Below, one piece after another: positions 7,715 to 15,273 of a stretch of 43,160 nt of DNA. The notes beneath the pieces were generated by a model. The model saw nothing but the letters and a program-made list of their open reading frames with translations. It was not told the origin of the DNA and did no database searches. A program made the translations under genes and the position numbers. Position 1 is the stretch's first letter. Each line of letters starts with the position of its first letter. This stretch comes from Alteromonas sp. 5E99-2. Its GTDB lineage: Bacteria > Pseudomonadota > Gammaproteobacteria > Enterobacterales > Alteromonadaceae. The stretch spans positions 1-43,160 of the forward strand of contig NZ_JAFNJE010000017.1 in NCBI RefSeq assembly GCF_017368475.1, in the 5' to 3' direction.

Positions 7715-8347
7715 CTAGCTATTCCCTATTAACCATAAAATTAAATCATTTATTTTCTCCGGAGTTGCTCCTTTGAAAGGTAAAATCTTGTATTTTCCCG
7801 ATACTATAAAAGTAGGAACAGCCTTCACGTCTTTTAAGTATTGTTTCATTAGGCGATCATTTTGGTTGAATTTACGATTAGTTGTAAAACTACTCCAAGC
7901 CTTATTCACCAAGTCCTTGTCATTTACTATTACATTCAATAGTTCCAATGCATCTTTTTCTGATAAATTTCTTTTGCGTTGAACATGAAATCGCTCAAAA
8001 AGACTATTGATGGCATCCTCTTCTATACTCAAAACCTCGGCAGTTGCCATTGTTTGGGTAGCATATTCTTGCTGATTCTTGGGAGAAAACCCCATGAAAT
8101 TCACATGAACTTTAGTGATTTTATATTCAGTCTTTTTGAGTCGTTCATCCAAGTTTTTTAAAAAAGGTTCGAAATTATAACAGTGGGGGCACCAGAATGA
8201 AAAAAACTCATATACCTCATTTGTCTCTTCCAAATTTTCACTTAAAACTTTGTAGTGAACCCCCTCCTTCCACTCTTGAGATACACAAACACTTGAACAA
8301 ACTAATAGAAGAAATGAAAAGCTTCCTGTAACCAACTTATTGAACAT
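7715..8347 (-). CDS. DsbA-like thiol:disulfide oxidoreductase in the peptide cluster
   Basis: A 210-aa periplasmic protein with a signal peptide (about residues 1-23, ending near VSQ) and a thioredoxin-fold active site C53-P-H-C56, followed by the helical insertion and a cis-Pro loop (AVPTF). It is a clear paralogue of the housekeeping dsbA at 28321: both share WKEG-HY near the N-terminus, FFSFWCPHC/YFSFWCPHC and KVHVNFMGF. The cluster copy is more AT-rich and diverged. It lies between the precursor and the ligase and is translated right before the ligase. It may act on the single Cys of the peptide, on the exporter, or on a target; no DsbB-like partner is encoded in the cluster. AAGGA lies 10 bases before the ATG. 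Confidence 0.9.
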   Translation of the reverse strand: MFNKLVTGSFSFLLLVCSSVCVSQEWKEGVHYKVLSENLEETNEVYEFFSFWCPHCYNFEPFLKNLDERLKKTEYKITKVHVNFMGFSPKNQQEYATQTMATAEVLSIEEDAINSLFERFHVQRKRNLSEKDALELLNVIVNDKDLVNKAWSSFTTNRKFNQNDRLMKQYLKDVKAVPTFIVSGKYKILPFKGATPEKINDLILWLIGNS

Positions 8348-8370
8348 CTAGTTTCGTTCCTTATTCCCTT

Positions 8371-8401
8371 AAAAAGAAAAGGACACTTTAAATGCCCTTT
8401 T
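8371..8401 (-). terminator. Attenuator hairpin after the precursor gene
   Basis: On the minus strand AAAAGGGCA, a 7-base loop, TGTCCTTTT (8401-8377) and then CTTTTT: a 9-bp stem with one G-T pair and a T-run. It lies between the precursor and the DsbA-like gene. Such a partial terminator would give more precursor message than enzyme message, as is common in peptide clusters. Confidence 0.65.
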
Positions 8402-8432
8402 TATTAATAATAAATATTATGGACTAGTCTAA

Positions 8433-8618
8433 CTAGAAGGCCTGGAGTGACGGATCTTCGGGGCATGTTTCATGGATAGTACCAACACTACCTTCTGCTC
8501 CAGCAACTTGACTCATTTCCTCTTGACTTAATTCTCTAGCAAAAAATGTCCCTAGCCCAACAGTTGCATCAGCTTTCTCATCGTGACCTACGATAGAATC
8601 TTTAACTTCTTTTTTCAT
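8433..8618 (-). CDS. Graspetide-type precursor peptide, 61 aa
   Basis: I chose the ATG at 8618-8616 because AAAGGA stands 6 bases upstream; an in-frame ATG at 8669 has no site and overlaps the likely promoter start. The leader (1-41) holds F25-F26-A27-R28, like the PFFARFLE motif that microviridin-type ligases bind. Directly after it is a double-glycine-type signal: L30, S31, E34, M35, V38, G40, A41, matching positions -12, -11, -8, -7, -4, -2 and -1 for C39 peptidases. Cleavage after A41 would release the 20-residue core starting EGSVG and ending SLQAF. The core has four hydroxyl residues (S44, T47, T51, S57), four acids (E42, E50, E54, D55), one Cys (C52), and no Lys or Arg. It lacks the TxKxPSD core of microviridin and marinostatin. 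Product activity is unknown. Confidence 0.82.
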   Translation of the reverse strand: MKKEVKDSIVGHDEKADATVGLGTFFARELSQEEMSQVAGAEGSVGTIHETCPEDPSLQAF

Positions 8619-8652
8619 AATTAATCCTTTTAAAAATTTTGAGAAAAATTTC

Positions 8653-8667
8653 GAACGTATTCCGTTC
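8653..8667. promoter_or_regulatory. Inverted repeat at the precursor transcription start
   Basis: GAACG-N5-CGTTC, a perfect 5-bp inverted repeat, lies right at the expected transcription start of the precursor (about 8668). It could be a regulator binding site or the foot of an mRNA hairpin. No regulator gene is present in the cluster. Confidence 0.35.
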
Positions 8668-8674
8668 ATTTAAA

Positions 8675-8703
8675 AGATTCACAAATGGAAAAATAAAAGT
8701 CAA
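8675..8703 (-). promoter_or_regulatory. Candidate promoter of the precursor unit
   Basis: Read on the minus strand, TTGACT (8703-8698), a 17-base spacer and GAATCT (8680-8675), preceded by TG as in extended -10 elements. The -35 is strong and the -10 poor. It would give a leader of about 50 bases. Confidence 0.4.
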
Positions 8704-9268
8704 GACATTTTCATATAAAAAGATAACTCATTTGTCATACGCCTATAACAAACACTTTCTTTCATCGCGCAATGCCAAAGTATTAAATTCAATCATTTCA
8801 AGCTGTCCAGTTAATATCGTCGATATACGTATTTTGCTTAGGATTCCCCAGTTGAGTAAACATAAACAATAGCCTTACTCTTTTTTCGTTTCATTCAATC
8901 TGCTTATTTATATTTCAGGCACTGAGATCTATATTACCGGTATTGATTTCATTGATCTTCCCCCAATTTACTCCACATTAATGTTTCGATTTTGACAAGT
9001 ATTTAATTGTTAGTATCTCTACATAAGATTGTGTATGCTCTTCAGTTCTAAATTCGAAAATTATTAGCCAGAATAAAGAATGCATGAGTGCTTTGAAGAT
9101 ATTTTCTTTACATCACTTGCCTATAAACCATAAAGTTAGTGTGTGAAGTAGATTGAAAGTGGCCAATTGAGGTCAGCAATCTGCGGTTGTTCTGTCAAAC
9201 TTGTGTATTCACATAAAAATCTAATTAAGCAGATGAAAAATATGAATTATTTTGTTGCTTATTGAGGT
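8704..9268. other. Non-coding stretch between the two peptide-cluster units
   Basis: About 565 very AT-rich bases without a credible gene on either strand. A plus-strand frame at 8639-8872 has no ribosome binding site and a composition like random AT-rich DNA. I found no second precursor-like frame with a GG/GA leader here. The size is large for two divergent promoters, so an unrecognised small RNA or decayed gene may lie within. Confidence 0.6.
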
Positions 9269-9297
9269 TTGACATTACCATAAAATATAAACATGAT
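9269..9297 (+). promoter_or_regulatory. Promoter of the exporter unit
   Basis: A perfect -35 TTGACA (9269-9274), a 17-base spacer and CATGAT (9292-9297, 4 of 6 matches). Just after it ATGGTACAG at 9296-9304 is mirrored by CTGCACCAT at 9322-9330 (8 of 9 pairs), which could be an operator or an mRNA hairpin at the 5' end. The first gene starts at 9385. Confidence 0.65.
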
Positions 9298-9384
9298 GGT
9301 ACAGTTTATAAAAACACTTTGCTGCACCATGAATAGTAGTAAATGATTATGGATCGATTTAATTTCACTATTAAGGAATAAAAC

Positions 9385-9729
9385 GTGACGATTAATGAAT
9401 TTTTTAAATACTGTTTCAGCGTAATATGTAATGAGCACCTAAAAAATCTGGATACACTACGTCATGTAGAGCCGCCTTTTTCCCCTTCTATTAAAAATCA
9501 ATACAAGTCGATACGTAAGCAACTTCAGGCGAATACCGAACTTGTAGCTCAGCAAGATAGTTTTCTTGTTGTTAGAAACAGTATTTTGTTTCGAAGTGTG
9601 AAAGGCCGACAAGCAAAAAAATCGCACAGAAAATTTACATATTTTGTCGAAAAAAAAACAGAAGAGGGATTCAAGGTTTATTCGGCTATCGGCCTCTATG
9701 ATTTTAAGATGTTAAACTTCCATGTCTAA
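9385..9729 (+). CDS. Unrecognised 114-aa protein of the exporter unit
   Basis: The GTG at 9385 has AAGGA at 9373-9377, 7 bases upstream. The protein has no signal peptide and no convincing membrane segment, is basic in its second half (KGRQAKKSHRKF) and has two Cys near the N-terminus (C10, C15). I do not recognise a family. Its stop overlaps the start of the HlyD-like gene by 8 bases, so the two are translationally coupled, which ties its job to export, self-protection or peptide handling. Candidates are an immunity protein, a chaperone bringing the precursor to the exporter, or a regulator; the sequence does not decide between them. Confidence 0.75.
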   Translation: MTINEFFKYCFSVICNEHLKNLDTLRHVEPPFSPSIKNQYKSIRKQLQANTELVAQQDSFLVVRNSILFRSVKGRQAKKSHRKFTYFVEKKTEEGFKVYSAIGLYDFKMLNFHV

Positions 9730-10966
9730 TTTATTTAGGAAAGAAGCTCTTGAACATCAAAGCCATAAACTTAATGGTGAAGTGATTATTGCAGCACATA
9801 TGTCGTTCAATATTATTGTAATTATTATTTTAGCGATTGCCATTACTGGATTTACTTATTTGTTTTTGAGTGAGTATCAACGAAAAGAAGTTGTTTCAGG
9901 TTACCTCAGGCCAACAACTGGACTAAATAAAGTTTATTCTATTACACCCGGTTTAATTGATGAAGTTTATGTTGAAGAGGGAGATGCTGTTTCGAAGGGG
10001 CAGCCCCTTGCTCGTATTCGATTAGATAGGCAGTTAAGTGCTGGCGTAAGCGCAAATGACATCATCATTCAAGAACTCATTGTTCAAAAAAATTTACTTT
10101 CGACTAACATTCTGAATCAAAAACAATTATTCACTGTTAATACTGAGCAGCTTGCTTTGCAAATAAGAAATTCCGAAGCTCAAATGCAACAGGCTAGTAA
10201 TCAAAACGCTATACTAAAGGAAAGGTTAGTGTTAAATGAAAAGAAACTTCAGCACATAGAGTCACTAACAAACAAAGGGTTTGCCTCTTTACGAGAATAT
10301 GCTGACCAGCAAGATAATTTGCTGTCTCTCAAACATCAACTTGAAGATACTCAAACCAATATACTTTCAACACAGAACCAATTAAGTCAACTGCGGTATC
10401 AATACAAGCAACTTCCCATTCAAAATGAAGAACAAATCGCTGAGTTGGAATCGCAATTAGCAGGAATAAATCAACAAATTACTCAGGCTGATTCACAACG
10501 CAGTTTTGATGTATTTAGTAGTAGAAATGGTGTGGTAACGAGCCTTTTGGTAAGAAACGGTATGGTGGCTAATACTAATCAACCATTGATGACTATTTTG
10601 CCCGTCGAGGCATCATTAGAAGCGGTGTTATTCGTCCCAACTCGCGCTTATGGATTTATAAAAGAAAATCAACAAACACGCATTCGCTATCAAGCATTTC
10701 CTTATCAGCGATTTGGTATTTACACCGGAGAAATTGTCGAAGTGGCGAAGTCAGTAATTTTGCCCAATGAGACCCTATTGCCTATTTCTTTTCAAGAACC
10801 TGTCTATCGCGTTGTCGTTAAACTCGATGAACAAGGTGTTATAGCTTATGGCGTATCTGTGCCATTACAAGCAGGAATGCTCCTAGAAGCAGACATAGTA
10901 ATTGATAGTCGTTCATTATTCGAGTGGTTATTTGAATCAATCTATAGCATTAGGGGGACTGTTTAG
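9722..10966 (+). CDS. CvaA/HlyD-type membrane fusion protein
   Basis: This 414-aa periplasmic adaptor of a type I peptide exporter links the inner-membrane ABC protein to an outer-membrane TolC channel. The short cytoplasmic N-terminus (FRKEALEHQ) resembles that of CvaA, the colicin V adaptor. It is followed by one membrane segment (about residues 27-49), a lipoyl half-motif (VEEGDAVSKGQPLARI), a long coiled coil rich in Gln and Leu (about 110-260) and the second half with the beta-barrel. It overlaps the gene before it by 8 bases and the ABC gene by one base (TAGTG). No TolC-like gene is present in the window, so a chromosomal one is probably shared. Confidence 0.93.
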   Translation: MSNLFRKEALEHQSHKLNGEVIIAAHMSFNIIVIIILAIAITGFTYLFLSEYQRKEVVSGYLRPTTGLNKVYSITPGLIDEVYVEEGDAVSKGQPLARIRLDRQLSAGVSANDIIIQELIVQKNLLSTNILNQKQLFTVNTEQLALQIRNSEAQMQQASNQNAILKERLVLNEKKLQHIESLTNKGFASLREYADQQDNLLSLKHQLEDTQTNILSTQNQLSQLRYQYKQLPIQNEEQIAELESQLAGINQQITQADSQRSFDVFSSRNGVVTSLLVRNGMVANTNQPLMTILPVEASLEAVLFVPTRAYGFIKENQQTRIRYQAFPYQRFGIYTGEIVEVAKSVILPNETLLPISFQEPVYRVVVKLDEQGVIAYGVSVPLQAGMLLEADIVIDSRSLFEWLFESIYSIRGTV

Positions 10967-13131
10967 TGGAAAATCCAAGGCATTTATTAAAATTTAGTAA
11001 CGCAAAATATTTGCCCATGATTATGCAATCCGAAGCTATTGAATGTGGTCTAGCGTGTTTGGCTATGGTAGCGGGATATTATGGGTATAAGACGGACTTA
11101 ACTCATTTGCGTCAAACGTATTCTATTTCTCTTAAGGGTGCCAATCTTGAAGAGCTGATGGAAATTTCCGACAAAATGCACATGAGTACTCGTGCTCTCA
11201 GATTAGAATTAGAGCAACTTTCTCAGTTGAAAACACCATGTATTCTACATTGGAATATGAACCATTTCGTGGTTCTAAAGAAAGTTAGTAAAACGATTGT
11301 CGATATCCATGATCCTGGTTTAGGGGAACGTCGCTATACATTAGAAGAACTCTCAAAACACTTTACTGGTATTGCACTTGAGTTAACACCAACAAAAGAG
11401 TTTAAATCGGAAGATACTCGAGTAAATTTGAAACTTTCTGATTTTTGGGGGGCGATTTTAGGATTAAAGTCAACCTTGTCAAAAGTTTTCATATTGTCTT
11501 TACTACTGCAGGTCTTTACTTTGACTAGCCCTTACTATATGCAACTTGTTATTGACGAAGTTGTCTTGAGTTATGATGAAAATTTACTGGTCGTACTCGC
11601 TATCGGGTTCGGATTACTAATGTTTATTGAAATGGCGACAGGCGCTGTTAGAAGCACATTATTATTGCATTTCGGTAATCTGATGAGTATTCAATTGGGA
11701 GCAAATCTGTTTCATCATCTAATTCGCTTACCCTTGCAGTATTTTGAAAAGCGACACATAGGCGATGTAGTGTCTCGTTTTGGTTCATTACTACAAGTAA
11801 AAGATCTATTAACTAAAGGGTTAATTGAGGCCGTTATCGATGGGATAATGGCTATCGCTACTCTTATAATGATCTTTTTGTATAGCCCGAAACTTAGTTT
11901 CATCATACTCATTGCGCTCACTATTTATGTTATTTTTCGTGTCATTATGTATCGTCCTTTGAGACAAATGTCTGAAGAAGAAGTAATTACTCAGGCAAAG
12001 GAACAAACAAATTTTATGGAGACAGTCAGAGGGATTCAAACGATAAAGCTATTTGGCAGAGAGGTACAAAGACAAGGTATTTGGCATAACAAATTTGCTG
12101 ATAGCTTAAACGCAGGAATAAAAATAGGGCATTTAAACATTGGCTATGAAGCTTTAAATAAGTTTATTTTCGGTGTTGAAAATGTGTTGGTTGTGTATTT
12201 TGCTGCGTTACTTGTTATGGAAGGTGATTTAACCGTAGGTATGTTATTCGCTTATATGTCTTATAAGCTTCAATTTACAGAAAAAACGACAAATCTAATT
12301 GAAAAATTCATTGAATTTAAAATGCTCAACCTGCACTTCAATCGATTAGCTGATATTACTTTAACAAATAAAGAATCCGATTTACAAGGGATTGGCTCTT
12401 CTAATGAGGTGACCGGCAGTATCGAAGTCAAAAATGTTAAGTATCGATACAGTGAGAAAGAGGAGCCAGTGTTCTCTGAATTAAACCTAAAAATTGAAAC
12501 AGGTGAGTCTGTCGCTTTAATCGGCCCATCAGGCTGCGGCAAAACAACGCTTATTAAAATCATGTTGGGGTTATTTGAGCCTGAGGTCGGCCAAGTAGAA
12601 ATTGATGGTACAGATATCAAAAAATTCGGCTTAGGGAGCTATAGAAAACTGGTTGCCGCTGTTATGCAAGATGATCAGCTCCTTTCTGGCTCAGTCGCTG
12701 ATAATATTGCATTTTTCGATCCTAACCAAAATCTACAAAGAGTTGAATGGGCAGCCAAAGTCGCAGCTATACACACCGATATTGTGAAAATGGCTATGGG
12801 GTACAATACGTTAGTGGGAGACATGGGAACAGCTTTTTCTGGAGGGCAAATTCAGCGATTATTACTTGCTAGAGCTCTTTATCGAAAACCTAAGATTCTA
12901 TTTATGGATGAAGCGACTAGTAATCTGGATACCCGATTAGAAGCATCTGTAAATAATGCTGTTAGAGGCTTAGACATTACTCGAATTATAATTGCTCATA
13001 GGCCTGAAACGATAGCTAGTGCTGATAGAGTGCTTGAGCTAAGGTATGGCAAAGTGATTGAAGTTGAAAAACCTGATATTGGTGAGGCTAGAAGAAAATC
13101 CATTTCGATAAGCTTAGATGTATCTAACTAA
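10966..13131 (+). CDS. CvaB-type peptidase-containing ABC transporter (C39 domain)
   Basis: This 721-aa protein cleaves double-glycine-type leaders and exports the core peptide. The N-terminal C39 peptidase has the oxyanion Gln Q21, catalytic C27 (in EAIECGLACLAM), H100 and D116 (in HDPGLGE), all present. Six membrane segments follow (about 165-450). The nucleotide-binding domain has Walker A GPSGCGKTT near residue 519, signature FSGGQIQR near 625 and Walker B ILFMDEATSNLD near 645. The signature starts with Phe instead of Leu, a mild variant. The start is GTG, overlapping the HlyD stop by one base. The matching substrate in the window is the precursor at 8433, whose leader ends in GA. Confidence 0.95.
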   Translation: MENPRHLLKFSNAKYLPMIMQSEAIECGLACLAMVAGYYGYKTDLTHLRQTYSISLKGANLEELMEISDKMHMSTRALRLELEQLSQLKTPCILHWNMNHFVVLKKVSKTIVDIHDPGLGERRYTLEELSKHFTGIALELTPTKEFKSEDTRVNLKLSDFWGAILGLKSTLSKVFILSLLLQVFTLTSPYYMQLVIDEVVLSYDENLLVVLAIGFGLLMFIEMATGAVRSTLLLHFGNLMSIQLGANLFHHLIRLPLQYFEKRHIGDVVSRFGSLLQVKDLLTKGLIEAVIDGIMAIATLIMIFLYSPKLSFIILIALTIYVIFRVIMYRPLRQMSEEEVITQAKEQTNFMETVRGIQTIKLFGREVQRQGIWHNKFADSLNAGIKIGHLNIGYEALNKFIFGVENVLVVYFAALLVMEGDLTVGMLFAYMSYKLQFTEKTTNLIEKFIEFKMLNLHFNRLADITLTNKESDLQGIGSSNEVTGSIEVKNVKYRYSEKEEPVFSELNLKIETGESVALIGPSGCGKTTLIKIMLGLFEPEVGQVEIDGTDIKKFGLGSYRKLVAAVMQDDQLLSGSVADNIAFFDPNQNLQRVEWAAKVAAIHTDIVKMAMGYNTLVGDMGTAFSGGQIQRLLLARALYRKPKILFMDEATSNLDTRLEASVNNAVRGLDITRIIIAHRPETIASADRVLELRYGKVIEVEKPDIGEARRKSISISLDVSN

Positions 13132-13160
13132 ATATCGACAGGCATGGGTGTAGTAGCTCA

Positions 13161-14336
13161 GACCTGATCTGACAGTTACCCATTTTTCAAATGGTGCTGT
13201 CAGTTTAGATTTGAGCTAAATTCTTTTCCGTCCAAACCGTTTTTTCATTAAGTAATGTTTCAAACGGTGTTCGTCCGCAACACACTTTACCCTGATGAGT
13301 TCGATGATTGTTATAGGAATCCATCCAATCGTCCAGATCTTTTTGCAATTCCTCCATCGTCGAATACAGCTTTTTCCTAAACATGATTTGGTAGAACTCG
13401 TTCAGGATCGTCTTGTGAAACCGCTCACAAATGCTATTTGTCTGGGGTGACATGGCTTTCGTTTTAGTGTGGTCAATATCGTTGATAGCGAGATATAACT
13501 GATAATCGTGGTGGTCTACTCGGCCACAATATTCTGTGCCTCTATCAGTCAATATACGCAGTATAGGCAAGTCATGCTGCTCGAAGTAAGGCAACACCTT
13601 GTCATTCAACATGTCAGCAGCGGTAATCGGTGTTTTGGTCGTGTAAAGCTTCGCTAAAGCTATTTTGCTATAGGTATCAACGAAGGTTTGTTGGTAGATA
13701 CGCCCTACGCCTTTGAGGTTGCCAACATAGAATGTGTCCTGAGAGCCTAGATAACCTGGATGCTCGGTGCTTATTTCACCGCAAGCCTCATCATCATTTT
13801 TCTTCTTTTCTAACGCCGCTACCTGAGCATCACTGAGGATAATGCCATCATTAGCGACCTTATCGTTTAGTGCTTTGAGCCTTTTCTTAAAGTTTTCTAG
13901 ATTGTGACGTAACCACACTGAACGTACACCACTGCCTGAAACAAACACGCCTTTCTTGCGTAATTCATTACTAGTGCGGTATTGCCCATAAGCAGGAAAC
14001 TCAATGGCCGATTCAATAACAGATTGTTCTGTCGCTTCATCTACTCGGTTCTTCAAATTAGGCGCTCGACGACTTTGGCTGATTAACGCATCAATGCCGC
14101 CGTCTTCTACAAGCTCCTGATAACGATAAAATGTATCTCGCGATACACCCATTACTTTGCAGGCTTTAGATACGTTTCCCAGTTCAGCTGCCAAATTGAT
14201 TAAGCCAGCTTTGTGTTTAATAATTGGATTGTTAGTATGCAACATGAGAGTTACCTTGTTGTTTTAATTTAAAGATTCGACACCTTTATCAAAACGGGTA
14301 ACTCTCTCTTTTTCAAGAGGATTGTCAGATTAAGTC
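13161..14336 (-). mobile_element. IS481-family element, complete
   Basis: About 1.18 kb with one intact transposase gene. The ends GACCTGATCTGACA (13161-13174) and GACTTAATCTGACA (mirrored at 14323-14336) differ at two of 14 positions. The exact outer tips are uncertain by a few bases. It lies in inverted orientation to the scrap at 6433-6545, so the same end of the element faces the cargo from both sides. I could not confirm a target duplication. Confidence 0.85.
13205..14245 (-). CDS. IS481-family transposase
   Basis: A 346-aa intact protein. The N-terminal helix-turn-helix (about residues 15-45, VSKACKVMGVSRDTFYRY) is followed by a second winged region and the RNase H-like integrase core with D170 (LGSQDTFYVG), D234 (LTDRGTEY) and E274 (SICERFHKT). 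The C-terminal YNNHRTHQG box is present. With all catalytic residues and clean ends, this copy may still be active, in contrast to the other elements of the island. Confidence 0.93.
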   Translation of the reverse strand: MLHTNNPIIKHKAGLINLAAELGNVSKACKVMGVSRDTFYRYQELVEDGGIDALISQSRRAPNLKNRVDEATEQSVIESAIEFPAYGQYRTSNELRKKGVFVSGSGVRSVWLRHNLENFKKRLKALNDKVANDGIILSDAQVAALEKKKNDDEACGEISTEHPGYLGSQDTFYVGNLKGVGRIYQQTFVDTYSKIALAKLYTTKTPITAADMLNDKVLPYFEQHDLPILRILTDRGTEYCGRVDHHDYQLYLAINDIDHTKTKAMSPQTNSICERFHKTILNEFYQIMFRKKLYSTMEELQKDLDDWMDSYNNHRTHQGKVCCGRTPFETLLNEKTVWTEKNLAQI

Positions 14337-14444
14337 GGGACTAATACACTTTACGCAAAGAATATTTTTCATTTTTATTTTAATTGCAACTGAATTTAAT
14401 TGCTATCCTAATTGTGTTCATGAAAATAAACATGCATATGTATT

Positions 14445-15273
14445 CTATATATTAGGCGAATGACTTATTACCCAACCAATAGGTTTTTGTGCAAACAGAT
14501 CAATAACAACGACTAAGTAAGCCCATCTATTGCCCGTCGAAACAAACGTTACATCACCGCTCCACACTTGATTTGTTTCGGTTACTGCAAACTGTCGTTT
14601 TAGTGAATTAGAGATGACAATATGCTCCCTGTTTGCTTTTTTGTAAGCATGCTTAGGTAGCTTATAGTTCACCAATTCAAGTTTTTTCATCAGCCGCACT
14701 GTATGGTAACGAGACAAACTAATATCATTAGTGTCGTCGTTTGTAACAATATCAGCGACCGTTCTTGCGCCTGCTGAGCCGTTACTTATACGATGCGCTT
14801 CCCTCACCAAACTTTGGAGTTTAGCCGCTTCAGGCGATAAACGCCTATCTCGCTTAACTCAGTATTTATAAGTGCTTCGGTTGACTTCAAGAACCTCACA
14901 CACAGTTTTCACACAATGAGAGTTTTTACCGCTCTGACTAAGTCTCTTGATTAAAGCGAGTTCTTCATGGAGAACGACATCAGCAGAGCGGAAGCTTTTT
15001 TTACTCCCTGATTTCTATTTGTTCAGGTGTCATCGGCATCTGTTTAACTTGCTTGCCACTTCGCTCCAGTTTTAACTGCGTCACCCATCTCCCAATCGTT
15101 GAAAATCCAACTCTCATTGCCTTAGCGGCTTCGTCATGTGTATAACCTTGATCGATAACGAGTTTTGCTGTTTCCTAGCGAAATTCAGGACTGAAGGTTC
15201 TTCTTGTCTTTTTTCTCATTTTTGTCACCTAATCCTGATGTGCTTTAAAGCATACCATCTTGTTAGGTGGCCA
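14445..15273 (-). mobile_element. Decayed IS3-family element (second type)
   Basis: This is different from the element at 4051. OrfA starts at 15219 (AGGTGA upstream) and reads MRKKTRRTFSPEFR, then has a TAG at 15177-15175, then continues to a stop at 15001; a piece coding the usual coiled coil is deleted. OrfB is recognisable from about 14950, has a TGA where a Trp is expected (STYKY*VKRDRRL), and is cut at 14445 after GDVTFVSTGNRWAYLVVVIDL, before the rest of the catalytic core. The right tip TGGCCACCTAAC is mirrored at 15273. The left end is missing. It lies directly against the broken sigma-factor gene, which it probably truncated. Confidence 0.85.

Larger units (their letters stand above)
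6546..13160. other. Cargo island: graspetide-type RiPP gene cluster
   Basis: Six genes in two divergent units lie between inverted copies of one IS481 end. The minus-strand unit holds the precursor, a DsbA-like protein and an ATP-grasp ligase. The plus-strand unit holds a 114-aa unknown, a HlyD-like protein and a C39-ABC exporter. Genes within each unit after the first are spaced by 1 base or overlap. The DNA is visibly richer in A and T than the backbone on either side. The grouping of ligase, leader peptide and exporter is the standard make-up of a ribosomal-peptide cluster; the exact chemistry of the product is inferred. Confidence 0.85.

Noticed and set aside
6688-8618. Microviridin or marinostatin cluster proper
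   Set aside because: The leader has FFAR, but the core lacks TxKxPSD, there is a single ligase and no acetyltransferase. The family is right, but the class does not fit.
8619-8669. Longer precursor (78 aa) starting at 8669
   Set aside because: No ribosome binding site, and the start would lie at the predicted transcription start; AAAGGA before 8618 decides.
8639-8872. Plus-strand frame of 77 codons as a second small peptide gene
   Set aside because: No ribosome binding site, antisense to the precursor leader and promoter, and composition like random AT-rich DNA; no leader motif.
8433-13131. Lanthipeptide, lasso peptide or plain class II bacteriocin cluster
   Set aside because: There is no LanM/LanB, no asparagine-synthase-like cyclase and no B1/B2 proteins, while an ATP-grasp ligase with DWR is present; the 20-residue core is too short and acidic for a plain bacteriocin.
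4051-15273. The whole region as one intact transposon
   Set aside because: The two outer ends belong to different IS3-type elements, there is no matching target duplication, and most transposases are broken.
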